NCBI GenBank assembly: GCA_947503965.1
Contig: CANNFU010000009.1
Coordinates: 124,001-188,000 of the forward strand
Direction of reading: 5' to 3'
DNA from: an uncultured Paracoccaceae bacterium
Lineage (GTDB): Bacteria; Pseudomonadota; Alphaproteobacteria; Rhodobacterales; Rhodobacteraceae
Length of the DNA stretch: 64,000 nucleotides
Translations under genes and position numbers: made by a program
Notes under the pieces: generated by a model
What the model was told of the DNA's origin: nothing
The model's input: only the letters and a program-made list of their open reading frames with translations
The model's database searches: none
Shown here: piece by piece, positions 57,206 through 64,000 of the stretch
Numbering within the stretch: position 1 is the first letter of the stretch
Layout: every line of letters begins with the position of its first letter

Positions 57206-57240
57206 GTGATGGCCAAGAGCCCAAATCTGGTGCATCAAGC

Positions 57241-58668
57241 ATGACCTCGCGCGGCACCAAATATTGGGACAGTGGCGCTATCCCTCTTATCGCACCCGAA
57301 ATGCTTGGTGACATCATTACGGAGGTTGCAGATCTTGGCATCGTGATTTCTGACACCGGTATGGTATTGTCGGTGCTTGTCAGTGCAGAAAATACGTCTT
57401 TTCGTGTGCTCAAGAAGTTGGAACAGAAGGATATTCGCACAGCGCTGACTATTGAAAGCGTATCGAAATTCGACGCGCGGCTGACCGAATTTCTGGATGG
57501 CACGGCCAAGCTGCACTCGATCGAACTGAACCACGCCGACGAAACCGGACGCTGGGAGTTTCCGGTCCGCTACAGCTTTCACCGCATCGGTCCGGACGGT
57601 GTTGTATTGCTTTTGGGGCGCGATCTGCGCCCGGTCGCGGAAATGCAGCAGCAGCTTGTCAAAGCCCAGCTTGCGCTAGAACGCGATTATGAAACCCAGC
57701 GGGAATACGACACCCGCTTTCGGGTGCTGATGGAAAGCACGGCGGAGGCGATCGTTTTTGTCTCCACCGAAACTGGCGAAATCAACGAGGCCAATCCCGC
57801 CGCCGCTGCCCTGCTTGAACGTCGCCGGGAAGAATTGATCGGCTCGCAGTTTTCGCAGTGCTTTGAAGGGCGCAAGCGCGGTGATCTGGTTGATCAGCTG
57901 GCGAACCAGGCGATTTCGGACCAAAACTCCACATCGCAAACACAAATACAGGTCTCTGGCCAAACAGTTGAGATTATGCCGACGCTTTTCCGTGCGGCGG
58001 GTGAACGTGTTCTGCTGTGTCGTATCCTTCCTATGGATAAAGACAACACCGCAGCCGATGACCTGGCCCGGAACCTGCAGGGGCTTTATGCCAAAGGTCC
58101 CGAAGCAATGGTGTTTGCCGCCGCCAATGGTCAGGTTCTGGCCGCCAATGATGCATTTCTTGACCTGATCGACGTCGCCCATGACATCAATGTGCGCGGG
58201 CGTAACCTGGCGGATTATCTGCAGCGCGGCAGCATTGATCTGAAGGTCATGGTCGAGAATGCAGCGCGGTCCGGTCGGATGCGCATCTATGCCACGAAGA
58301 TTGCGGGCGAATATGGCAGCCCACGCGCTGTCGAAGTGTCAATCACCAAGATCGAGGCAGGTGCGCACACCGTCTTTGGCTTTGTATTGCGCGACGTGAA
58401 CCATGCGGATTCCAGCCGCGCCGCTTCAAATCCGACCAGCGATGAAAGCATGCGTTCGGTGGTAGAGCTTGTGGGTAGCGCCACGTTGAAAGACATTGTC
58501 GCCGAAACAACCAATGTTGTTGAAAAGATGTGTATCGAAACAGCGGTTGAGCTGACAATGAACAACCGCGTCGCCGCGGCCGAGATGCTGGGCCTGTCGC
58601 GCCAGTCGCTTTATGTGAAGCTGCGCAAATTCGATCTGCTTAGCCGCGAAACCGAAGACGACAGCTGA
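57241..58668 (+). CDS. ppsR: PpsR/CrtJ photosynthesis gene repressor
   Basis: 475 residues. PAS domains in series (about 15-125; 155-270; 285-390) and a C-terminal Fis-type HTH at about 430-470 (MNNRVAAAEMLGLSRQSLYVKLRKFDLL). Cysteines sit at the two places that matter for redox control in R. sphaeroides: FSQCFEGR (about residue 207) and EKMCIETAVEL just before the HTH, plus LLCRILP. It represses bch, crt and puf-type genes at TGT-N12-ACA boxes, four of which are in this window. The start is the ATG 57241; the upstream frame lies within ppaA. Confidence 0.95.
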   Translation: MTSRGTKYWDSGAIPLIAPEMLGDIITEVADLGIVISDTGMVLSVLVSAENTSFRVLKKLEQKDIRTALTIESVSKFDARLTEFLDGTAKLHSIELNHADETGRWEFPVRYSFHRIGPDGVVLLLGRDLRPVAEMQQQLVKAQLALERDYETQREYDTRFRVLMESTAEAIVFVSTETGEINEANPAAAALLERRREELIGSQFSQCFEGRKRGDLVDQLANQAISDQNSTSQTQIQVSGQTVEIMPTLFRAAGERVLLCRILPMDKDNTAADDLARNLQGLYAKGPEAMVFAAANGQVLAANDAFLDLIDVAHDINVRGRNLADYLQRGSIDLKVMVENAARSGRMRIYATKIAGEYGSPRAVEVSITKIEAGAHTVFGFVLRDVNHADSSRAASNPTSDESMRSVVELVGSATLKDIVAETTNVVEKMCIETAVELTMNNRVAAAEMLGLSRQSLYVKLRKFDLLSRETEDDS

Positions 58669-58678
58669 CACCGCCACA

Positions 58679-59419
58679 TCAGGCCGGCTTGCGCAGGGTC
58701 AGAATAAGCGATTCACGCAGATGCGGGACAAGCTGCGCCGGGGCCGTCAGGGCGCGCATTATCTTTGCGCCTTTTGACGAACCGCCCCAACCGGACATCG
58801 TTTGCTCGGCCAGCAATACCTCAAGCCCTGCACGCTCTGCCTGCCAGAGCATCTGCGGCATCGTATATTCGTGCATGTGGCCCATCGGTACGTTGTCTTC
58901 GTTATACCGGAAATGGTCGAGAACCCGCTTATTGGCCAGCATATAAAGGACATTTCGTATCCGGAACCCGTTTGGCGTCGTCAGGAACAACAGCCCGCCA
59001 GGGCGCAGCATGCCCGCCAGTTTGCCGAAGATCAGGTAAGGCGGCACAGGAATATGCTCGATCACTTCAAGGATGCTGATGACATCGAATTGCTGGTCGG
59101 TGTCATACACCTCATCCATCAGGTTGAGTTTCAGAAACTCCAGACCCGCCGCGCGTACATCTGCCTCGGCACTGTCAACGGCGTCGGCCGCGGTCGCACG
59201 ATATTCAAACAACTGCTGGGCAAGGATCGCAAATTGCCCTCCACCGATGTCAAGCAGCGATGCCTCACCAGCGGGGCGGTGCTTGTTGAACTGAACAAGG
59301 CTGCGCCAATAGCGCTCTCGGGATTCTTCGTAGTAGGATTTATCTTCGACAAATGCGCGACCCAGAATACGGTCGGTATACACTTTGTCATATTCAGTCC
59401 GCGAAATACTCTGCGTCAT
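58679..59419 (-). CDS. SAM-dependent methyltransferase
   Basis: 246 residues: RERYWRSLVQFNKHRPAGEASLLDIGGGQFAILAQQLF (motif I DIGGG), DVISILEVIEHIPVPPYLIFGKLAGMLRPGGLLFLTTPNGFRIRNVLYMLANKRVLDHFRYNEDNVPMGHMHEYTMPQML. This is a class I methyltransferase of the methyltransf_23 type. The HMHEYT stretch and C-terminal SGWGGSSKG are often seen near cell-surface polysaccharide genes, but no such genes are next to it. It marks the end of the photosynthesis cluster, convergent with ppsR. Substrate unknown. Confidence 0.8.
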   Translation of the reverse strand: MTQSISRTEYDKVYTDRILGRAFVEDKSYYEESRERYWRSLVQFNKHRPAGEASLLDIGGGQFAILAQQLFEYRATAADAVDSAEADVRAAGLEFLKLNLMDEVYDTDQQFDVISILEVIEHIPVPPYLIFGKLAGMLRPGGLLFLTTPNGFRIRNVLYMLANKRVLDHFRYNEDNVPMGHMHEYTMPQMLWQAERAGLEVLLAEQTMSGWGGSSKGAKIMRALTAPAQLVPHLRESLILTLRKPA

Positions 59420-59545
59420 CTATGGTCCTCAATCCCGGCCTGCTGGCCTGGTCAATGTCATGGCACAATCAATCATCAAAATAAATCTGGGTTGATCTAG
59501 GGACGCACTTTAAGCACAGCCCACGCAGAGGTGAAGTTCCTAATC

Positions 59546-59586
59546 CGCAAAAGAATGGCGCCCTGACACAGTGTATCAAGGCGCCT
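59546..59586 (-). terminator. Terminator after gspD
   Basis: GGCGCC (59580-59585) and GGCGCC (59557-59562) with partly paired TGATACA / TGTGTCA between them, followed on the minus strand by ATTCTTTTGCGG. It lies just after the gspD stop. Confidence 0.6.
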
Positions 59587-59591
59587 CTGGA

Positions 59592-61931
59592 TTACTGCGT
59601 CGCGGTAAAGCAATCTGCCCGCACATCGATACAGACCTGATTAGCTGCATCACGCGACATCGGCCCGACCGTGACCATCGTCAATCCACCGGATTGGCGG
59701 AAAGTCGGTGTAAAGCGGCCAAGCGCGGCGCTGTTTTGCGCCTGGAGATTTTGCCAATGGCTTTGCGCACCATCTGCCGACCGGAACGACCCGAGAACCG
59801 CAATATGACGTCCGCTCGCTGCGGGCGCCGGAGCAGCAGTCTGACCTGCACCTGCCACTGCCCGTTCGACCAGACCGTTGTTTGTGATCATGTCCGAATT
59901 GCGGGTGCGGGTCGACGGAATGCTGACCTGCGTGCTCATGGATGGGCCGCTTGATTGCAGCGACTGAACCCGATCCCGCAACTGGGCAGTAACACGGCGC
60001 GCATCCATGCGGTTGTTGACGATGCGCGGCGTGATCAGAACCAACAATTCGGTCTGTGCGCGGTTCCGCGAAGAGTTGCCAAACAGGTTCCCCGCCACCG
60101 GCAGATCCTTCAGGATCGGAATACCGCCATTGCCACGTGTCCGCCGATCCGAGAACAAACCGCCTAATACGATCGTTTCGCCGCTATCAACCGCGACAGA
60201 GCTGTTGATCAAACGCTGCGAGATAATGGGGTTGCCGGTTGCCGGGTCGGTTTCCCCGACCAGGCTGACCTCTTGCCCGATATTCAGCAGAACCGACCCA
60301 GAAGAATTGATGCGCGGTGTTACTTCAAAGATCACACCGGTATCGCGATATTCAACGGTCGACACAAAGACCTGATCATCCGAGCTGGACGCATCCTGCG
60401 CGGTGCGCACCGATGTCGGCACCTGATCACCAACAACCAAACGTGCGGACTCGTTGTTCAGGATCATCAGATTGGGCGATGAGATCACGTTGACGGACGT
60501 TACCGTATCCAACGCATCAATCACGGCATTTGCCGGATTACCGCCAAGTGTCAGTGCAAAACCGGGCGCGCTGGGCGACACATTAAAGGATTCACCACTG
60601 GTCAGCCCCAGCGTGGCGCCGCCTTCCTCAAGGAAATACTGCACGCCGTAGCGGAGATTTTCGTTCAATGAGACTTCTACGATTGTCGCCTCGACCAGCA
60701 CCTGCCGCTGTGGCACGTCCAGACGATGCAATATGCCTAGAACCCGCTGATATTCTTCGGGGGTTGCGTGGATCAGCAGGGTGTTTGTCGCCTCGCTTGC
60801 GACGATCCGGGTCGCATTCAGCGTACCCTGATTGTCAAAGATCTCTGCGCTTGCCTCGATTACCTCGGGCGCATCGGGTGATGTCTCGACAGTGACACCC
60901 AAAATCTGCGCCAGCGTCGGCGCGATGACACCTGCGCGGGCATATTTCATGTCGTAGGAATAGACCTGCGCATCATTCGCGCCTTCACGTGTCAGCCGGT
61001 TGATCCAGACAGCAACGTTTTCAAGCGCACGGGGCGTCTTTGCGACAGCAAGGATCGAGTTGTTTTCCGGGATCACCTCGAAAACGACAAGCGGCTCAAA
61101 TCCCTCGTCAGTCTCGACCAAACGCTCCAGCCCATTCACGATGGATTGTGCTGATCGGCCGTTGATCGGGAAAATCCCGACAGATCGGTTTGCCAGCCAA
61201 TCCACATCGAAGCTCTCGATCGTTTCGGCCCAGGATTGCTGATCCACGGACGTGCCTGCCAGAACCAGAATATTGCGCTGTGCATCAATACCCACGATCC
61301 CTTCGCCCGCGAATGGTTGAAGGATCGCGGCCATTTCCTGTGCACCGATGTTACGTAATGGGATCACACGCAAGGTATAGCCCGGCAGCACATCACGTGA
61401 TGTGGACGGGGCGATGGACAGATCAGCAGACAGAGGGGAGATTGCAAAGATATCGCCGCGACGGATCAGAACAGCATTGTTCTGCTTCAAAGCCAGCTCA
61501 AACACTTCGATGGCGGTGGTCCGTGTGACCGGCTGCGATGACCGGATATTGACCGTCCCCTGCACACCGGGATCAATCACATAGTTGATCTGCAACAGCT
61601 CACCCAGGATTGCGGCGGCTGCCGATTCAATATCCACATTCACGAGGTTCAGCGAAACAGTTCGCTCACCGTTTTCATTCACAAAGTCACTATCGACCAA
61701 AAGCGGTTGGCGACCCGGAAAGATCGTGCCCTGTCCAGCTTCGACACGCTGCCCGCCGGTGACCCGACCCTGTTGACGTTGAAAGCCTTGGTTATCGCCG
61801 CCGCCGCCAAAAATACTTGCCAGTTGCCAGCGGTTGTAACCGGTGTCGTCGTCGCCCCGGTTGACCTGCGGCACATCACCACAAGAGCTGAGAATCGTGG
61901 TACATGCCACGAGTGCCATCAGTTTATTCAT
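59592..61931 (-). CDS. gspD: Type II secretion secretin GspD with SPOR-like C-terminus
   Basis: 779 residues. A lipoprotein signal (MNKLMALVACTTILSSC, Cys17), N0 domain (VSLNLVNVDIESAAAAILGELLQINYVIDPGVQGTVNI), N1-N3 domains, and the C-terminal secretin domain (VPTSVRTAQDASSSDDQ..., VLLNIGQEVSLVGE, IVLGGLFSDRRT..., LLVLITPRIV). The extra C-terminus of about 75 residues, HIAVLGSFRSADGAQSHWQNLQAQ ... GGLTMVTVGPMSRDAANQVC, looks like a SPOR peptidoglycan-binding domain and is not a usual part of GspD. It would make the outer-membrane pore bind to septal or denuded glycan. Start: the ATG 61931, preceded by GAGGCAGAGC. Confidence 0.88.
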   Translation of the reverse strand: MNKLMALVACTTILSSCGDVPQVNRGDDDTGYNRWQLASIFGGGGDNQGFQRQQGRVTGGQRVEAGQGTIFPGRQPLLVDSDFVNENGERTVSLNLVNVDIESAAAAILGELLQINYVIDPGVQGTVNIRSSQPVTRTTAIEVFELALKQNNAVLIRRGDIFAISPLSADLSIAPSTSRDVLPGYTLRVIPLRNIGAQEMAAILQPFAGEGIVGIDAQRNILVLAGTSVDQQSWAETIESFDVDWLANRSVGIFPINGRSAQSIVNGLERLVETDEGFEPLVVFEVIPENNSILAVAKTPRALENVAVWINRLTREGANDAQVYSYDMKYARAGVIAPTLAQILGVTVETSPDAPEVIEASAEIFDNQGTLNATRIVASEATNTLLIHATPEEYQRVLGILHRLDVPQRQVLVEATIVEVSLNENLRYGVQYFLEEGGATLGLTSGESFNVSPSAPGFALTLGGNPANAVIDALDTVTSVNVISSPNLMILNNESARLVVGDQVPTSVRTAQDASSSDDQVFVSTVEYRDTGVIFEVTPRINSSGSVLLNIGQEVSLVGETDPATGNPIISQRLINSSVAVDSGETIVLGGLFSDRRTRGNGGIPILKDLPVAGNLFGNSSRNRAQTELLVLITPRIVNNRMDARRVTAQLRDRVQSLQSSGPSMSTQVSIPSTRTRNSDMITNNGLVERAVAGAGQTAAPAPAASGRHIAVLGSFRSADGAQSHWQNLQAQNSAALGRFTPTFRQSGGLTMVTVGPMSRDAANQVCIDVRADCFTATQ

Positions 61932-62014
61932 GCTCTGCCTCATTACCCACGCCCCGGATCTGTCGCCCAAGTGCGCATTTTTTATTTCTTTAGCCGTACC
62001 TTAGCAGCCTAACT

Positions 62015-62662
62015 TCAATTGATTTGTGTGAAACTTAGCATGATCACAAAAACGACGCAAAGGTGTGTCCCATATGACACGCTTGCGGTTTTTTGCTGAT
62101 CGGCGGAACGCCATCTTCGGAAAAGCAGTTCGGCCAAACCTGAAAGGGCGGCCAAACCGATCAGAAGGAAACTTGCCGTGACGGGCAAAAACGCTCCCAG
62201 ACCCGCAATCAGCCAGACATCCCCAAGACCCAGCGCAACGCGCTTGAAAATGGCCTTTAATACCTGACGTATCGCCAGAACTGTCAGGCTTGGCACCGCA
62301 ATCTGCTGCGCGGTAAGGATAATGTCGCCACCTGAAATGCCCTGAAGAACGCCCAGCGCGATCACGCCCAGCGTCCACTCAATCGGAAGCCAGCGCCACT
62401 GCCAGTCCATGACCGCCAAAAGAACCAACAGGCAGATCAGGACCAACAAAAACGTTTGGGCGGGGTCGAACCACGCAACAAGCGCCGACGCCCCGATCAT
62501 GCCAAGACCCACCCCCACGGACACAGGCCGATACCAGCGCTGCACGAAAGCCGGACCCAGCCAGCGCCGGATGACCCCTCGGATCACAAGCGGCAAAGGG
62601 CCAACGATCAACGCCAGAACCAGCACCAAAATCGGCAAAACGACGTCGATGCCCAACATCAA
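62015..62662 (-). CDS. gspO: Prepilin peptidase, A24 family
   Basis: 215 residues with about six membrane helices. The aspartic protease residues are in MDWQWRWLP (Asp86) and GLGDVWLIAGLGAF (Asp148, the GxGD motif). The N-terminal Cys-rich methylase domain of full-length GspO/PilD is missing, so this is the short form, and a separate enzyme or no methylation would be expected. It cleaves leader peptides of GspG-K pseudopilins. It overlaps the gspK stop (ATGA) and is followed by gspD. Confidence 0.87.
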   Translation of the reverse strand: MMLGIDVVLPILVLVLALIVGPLPLVIRGVIRRWLGPAFVQRWYRPVSVGVGLGMIGASALVAWFDPAQTFLLVLICLLVLLAVMDWQWRWLPIEWTLGVIALGVLQGISGGDIILTAQQIAVPSLTVLAIRQVLKAIFKRVALGLGDVWLIAGLGAFLPVTASFLLIGLAALSGLAELLFRRWRSADQQKTASVSYGTHLCVVFVIMLSFTQIN

Positions 62663-63510
62663 CGCAGGATTTCCACGCCCAAAATCTCGTAGCGCATGAT
62701 GCCGCCACGAAAACTGATGCCCTGCATCCCCACGGTCGCGATCACATCAACAGACACGCCACTTTGGAGGGTGCCACGCGCCTCAATCGTGTAGACCGGT
62801 CCTTCGGTCCCGCCCAGCCAGACCGACGCCGTGCCCAGCCGTGGCAATGATTGCCCGGCGCGGCGACGATCCAGAATAAGCGCCACGTCGCTTGGCCCCA
62901 GCCCCGGAATGGCTGCCAGTAGCGCGGGTGCTGCTGTGGTCGGGTTGACCTGCGGCGTCCCGCTGTAGGTTGTCAAAATCTGGCGCGCCCGCAAGCTGAC
63001 GTCTTGGGGTAAACCGAGATCGGCCAAAAGCTGCGGGATCGGGCGGTTAAAGGTCTGTGCGTCCGCATCGGCACGCCGCGTCACCAATGCTTGCGCTATC
63101 GTGACCGCATCAAAGGCATCAATTCCGCTATCCTGACCCAGCTGTTGCAACGCAGGACCAAGCAATTCGACAGGGGCCGCATTGATATCCAGCTTTCCAC
63201 CTTCATCCCAGATCCGATATGTCGCCTGTCCTTCAGCCATTGTGATGGTGACCGGCGTGCCGTCACGGCGGCTGCGCGGCTGCCCTTCACCGATGCGCCC
63301 CAGATCAGCCAAGGCCACGTTGACCGCACTGCGCGCCAGCTCGACCGCACGTGTTGTTTCCACTTCGGCCCGCGTGGAAAGCGCCGCTTGCCGTTGCGTG
63401 ACAAGATAGCTTGACGCGGCAAGCAACAGGCCCAGCCCGACCCACAGCACCGTAATCAGCACAAAGCCGCGATGCAGACGCCGGCGGGATGCTGTCAGCG
63501 CACGTTGCAT
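62659..63510 (-). CDS. gspK: Type II secretion minor pseudopilin GspK
   Basis: 283 residues. A prepilin-type N-terminus (RRRLHRGFVLITVLWVGLGLLLAASSYLVT) with G-F at the cleavage site, but without the usual Glu+5, a known property of GspK. The soluble part has GGKLDINAAPVELLGPALQQLG, TFNRPIPQLLADLGLPQDVS, TYSGTPQVNPTTAAPALLAAIPGLG, the GspK SAM-like domains with the calcium-site region. It caps the pseudopilus tip with GspI and GspJ. Start: the ATG 63510; the frame further upstream runs into gspJ. Confidence 0.87.
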   Translation of the reverse strand: MQRALTASRRRLHRGFVLITVLWVGLGLLLAASSYLVTQRQAALSTRAEVETTRAVELARSAVNVALADLGRIGEGQPRSRRDGTPVTITMAEGQATYRIWDEGGKLDINAAPVELLGPALQQLGQDSGIDAFDAVTIAQALVTRRADADAQTFNRPIPQLLADLGLPQDVSLRARQILTTYSGTPQVNPTTAAPALLAAIPGLGPSDVALILDRRRAGQSLPRLGTASVWLGGTEGPVYTIEARGTLQSGVSVDVIATVGMQGISFRGGIMRYEILGVEILR

Positions 63511-64000
63511 GCGGCCTCTCCCAGTCCGGCCTCGCCAAGGCGGGACACACAAAACCCGCTGACGGATACAGGCATACGGGCAATGATGATTTTTTCCGCC
63601 GCCTGTTCCACTGCCACGGCCAGCGGCAGGCCTTGTTCGGGGCGTGGCTCATAAGTCCAGACCGGATTACCGCCCGTATTGATTGGGCGCACCCGATAGA
63701 CAAGAAGCAGGGGTTCATCCGTCACGATCACCGTGCTTTCGCGCGTGGTTTCCGGGGCCAGACGGATATCACGGATATCGAAATAACGTGATGCCGTCAG
63801 ACGGAATAGGCCGTCTTCCTGAAAAACATCGATGCTGATCATCATCGGCTTGCTGTCGCGGCTGCTGCCATCATCCAGTATCAGACGCAACTGCGTGGGC
63901 GTGCCGGAAAACCGGCCCTCGGTCTGGTTGCGCCCGGTCAATGTCGCTGACGCCGCCCAGGATTGCAGCACGCGGCGGGCGGTCAACCAATCGGTCGCTG
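63495..64000 (-). CDS. gspJ: Type II secretion pseudopilin GspJ, N-terminus outside window
   Basis: The frame is open to the last base of the window (…ATDWLTARRVLQSWAASA), so only the C-terminal 165 residues or so are present. The DIRDIRL, LLVYRVRP and YEPRPEQGLPLAVAV strands and the position before gspK fit GspJ. The start at TTG 63986 is not likely to be real because the frame continues upstream. The end overlaps the gspK start by 16 bases. It belongs to the same minus-strand unit as gspK, the prepilin peptidase and gspD; the rest of the system lies beyond the right edge. Confidence 0.75.
   Translation of the reverse strand, partial: ATDWLTARRVLQSWAASATLTGRNQTEGRFSGTPTQLRLILDDGSSRDSKPMMISIDVFQEDGLFRLTASRYFDIRDIRLAPETTRESTVIVTDEPLLLVYRVRPINTGGNPVWTYEPRPEQGLPLAVAVEQAAEKIIIARMPVSVSGFCVSRLGEAGLGEAACNVR

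Overview
The window looks like chromosomal DNA of an aerobic anoxygenic phototroph of the Rhodobacteraceae (Roseobacter group). The evidence is a long photosynthesis gene cluster with the oxygen-dependent cyclase acsF and its small partner bciE, the spheroidenone gene crtA, PpsR/PpaA regulators, a complete PhyR-NepR-EcfG general stress response locus, tRNA-Val and rpmJ of alphaproteobacterial type, and high-GC coding with many four-base start/stop overlaps. A Loktanella/Yoonia-like genus would fit, but the genus is a guess.

Layout. 1-1.8 kb: a low-GC decayed accessory patch (partial unknown ORF, a gene broken by a stop and a frameshift, a relic of an IS3-type OrfA). 1.8-5.5 kb (-): two secreted PPC-like proteins flanking an Old Yellow Enzyme-type oxidoreductase. 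5.6-8.6 kb: rpmJ, tRNA-Val(GAC), N-formylglutamate amidohydrolase, a DUF1328 membrane peptide, and a divergent pseudo-receiver / Crp-Fnr regulator pair. 8.7-14.6 kb: a tripartite tricarboxylate transporter (tctCAB) divergent from a LysR regulator, followed by a haloacetate-dehalogenase-like hydrolase and a tartrate dehydrogenase-like enzyme. 14.7-20.2 kb: general stress response core (exoD, phyR / nepR, ecfG, HWE-type sensor kinase, phospholipase D-like protein). 20.3-27 kb: a lipoprotein and a run of small membrane or DNA-protection genes (AI-2E permease, 58-residue membrane peptide, DUF202, PLDc_N, formate/nitrite-type channel, DUF2254, DUF2945, topoisomerase IB). Several of these have GGAAC-N16/17-CGTT promoters, so they look like the local regulon of EcfG. 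27-32.7 kb: MATE exporter, HU, AMP nucleosidase-adenine deaminase, and a DUF2004-like orphan.

32.7-58.7 kb: photosynthesis genes. crtI-crtB-tspO run leftward; crtA-bchI-bchD-bchO run rightward. cycA and a long leftward unit bchF-N-B-H-L-M-lhaA-puhA-B-C-bciE-acsF-puhE-hemA follow, then ppaA and ppsR run rightward. Together they supply 5-aminolevulinate, the Mg branch up to chlorophyllide a and its 3-hydroxyethyl derivative, reaction-centre H subunit and assembly factors, an electron carrier (cytochrome c2) and carotenoid steps. Four perfect TGT-N12-ACA PpsR boxes lie in the two divergent control regions (crtI/crtA and bchF/ppaA). pufBALM, bchCXYZ, bchG, bchP and crtCDEF are not here, and both ends of the cluster abut unrelated genes, so the cluster is split in this genome. 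58.7-64 kb: a SAM methyltransferase, then the end of a type II secretion operon (gspJ-gspK-prepilin peptidase-gspD), whose secretin carries an unusual SPOR-like C-terminus.

The strongest leads beyond routine annotation are the compact EcfG regulon around the stress locus, the GspD-SPOR fusion, the split photosynthesis cluster with its PpsR-box/-35 overlaps, and an unannotated 58-residue TTG-started membrane peptide. No wholly new multi-gene system could be proven from sequence alone.
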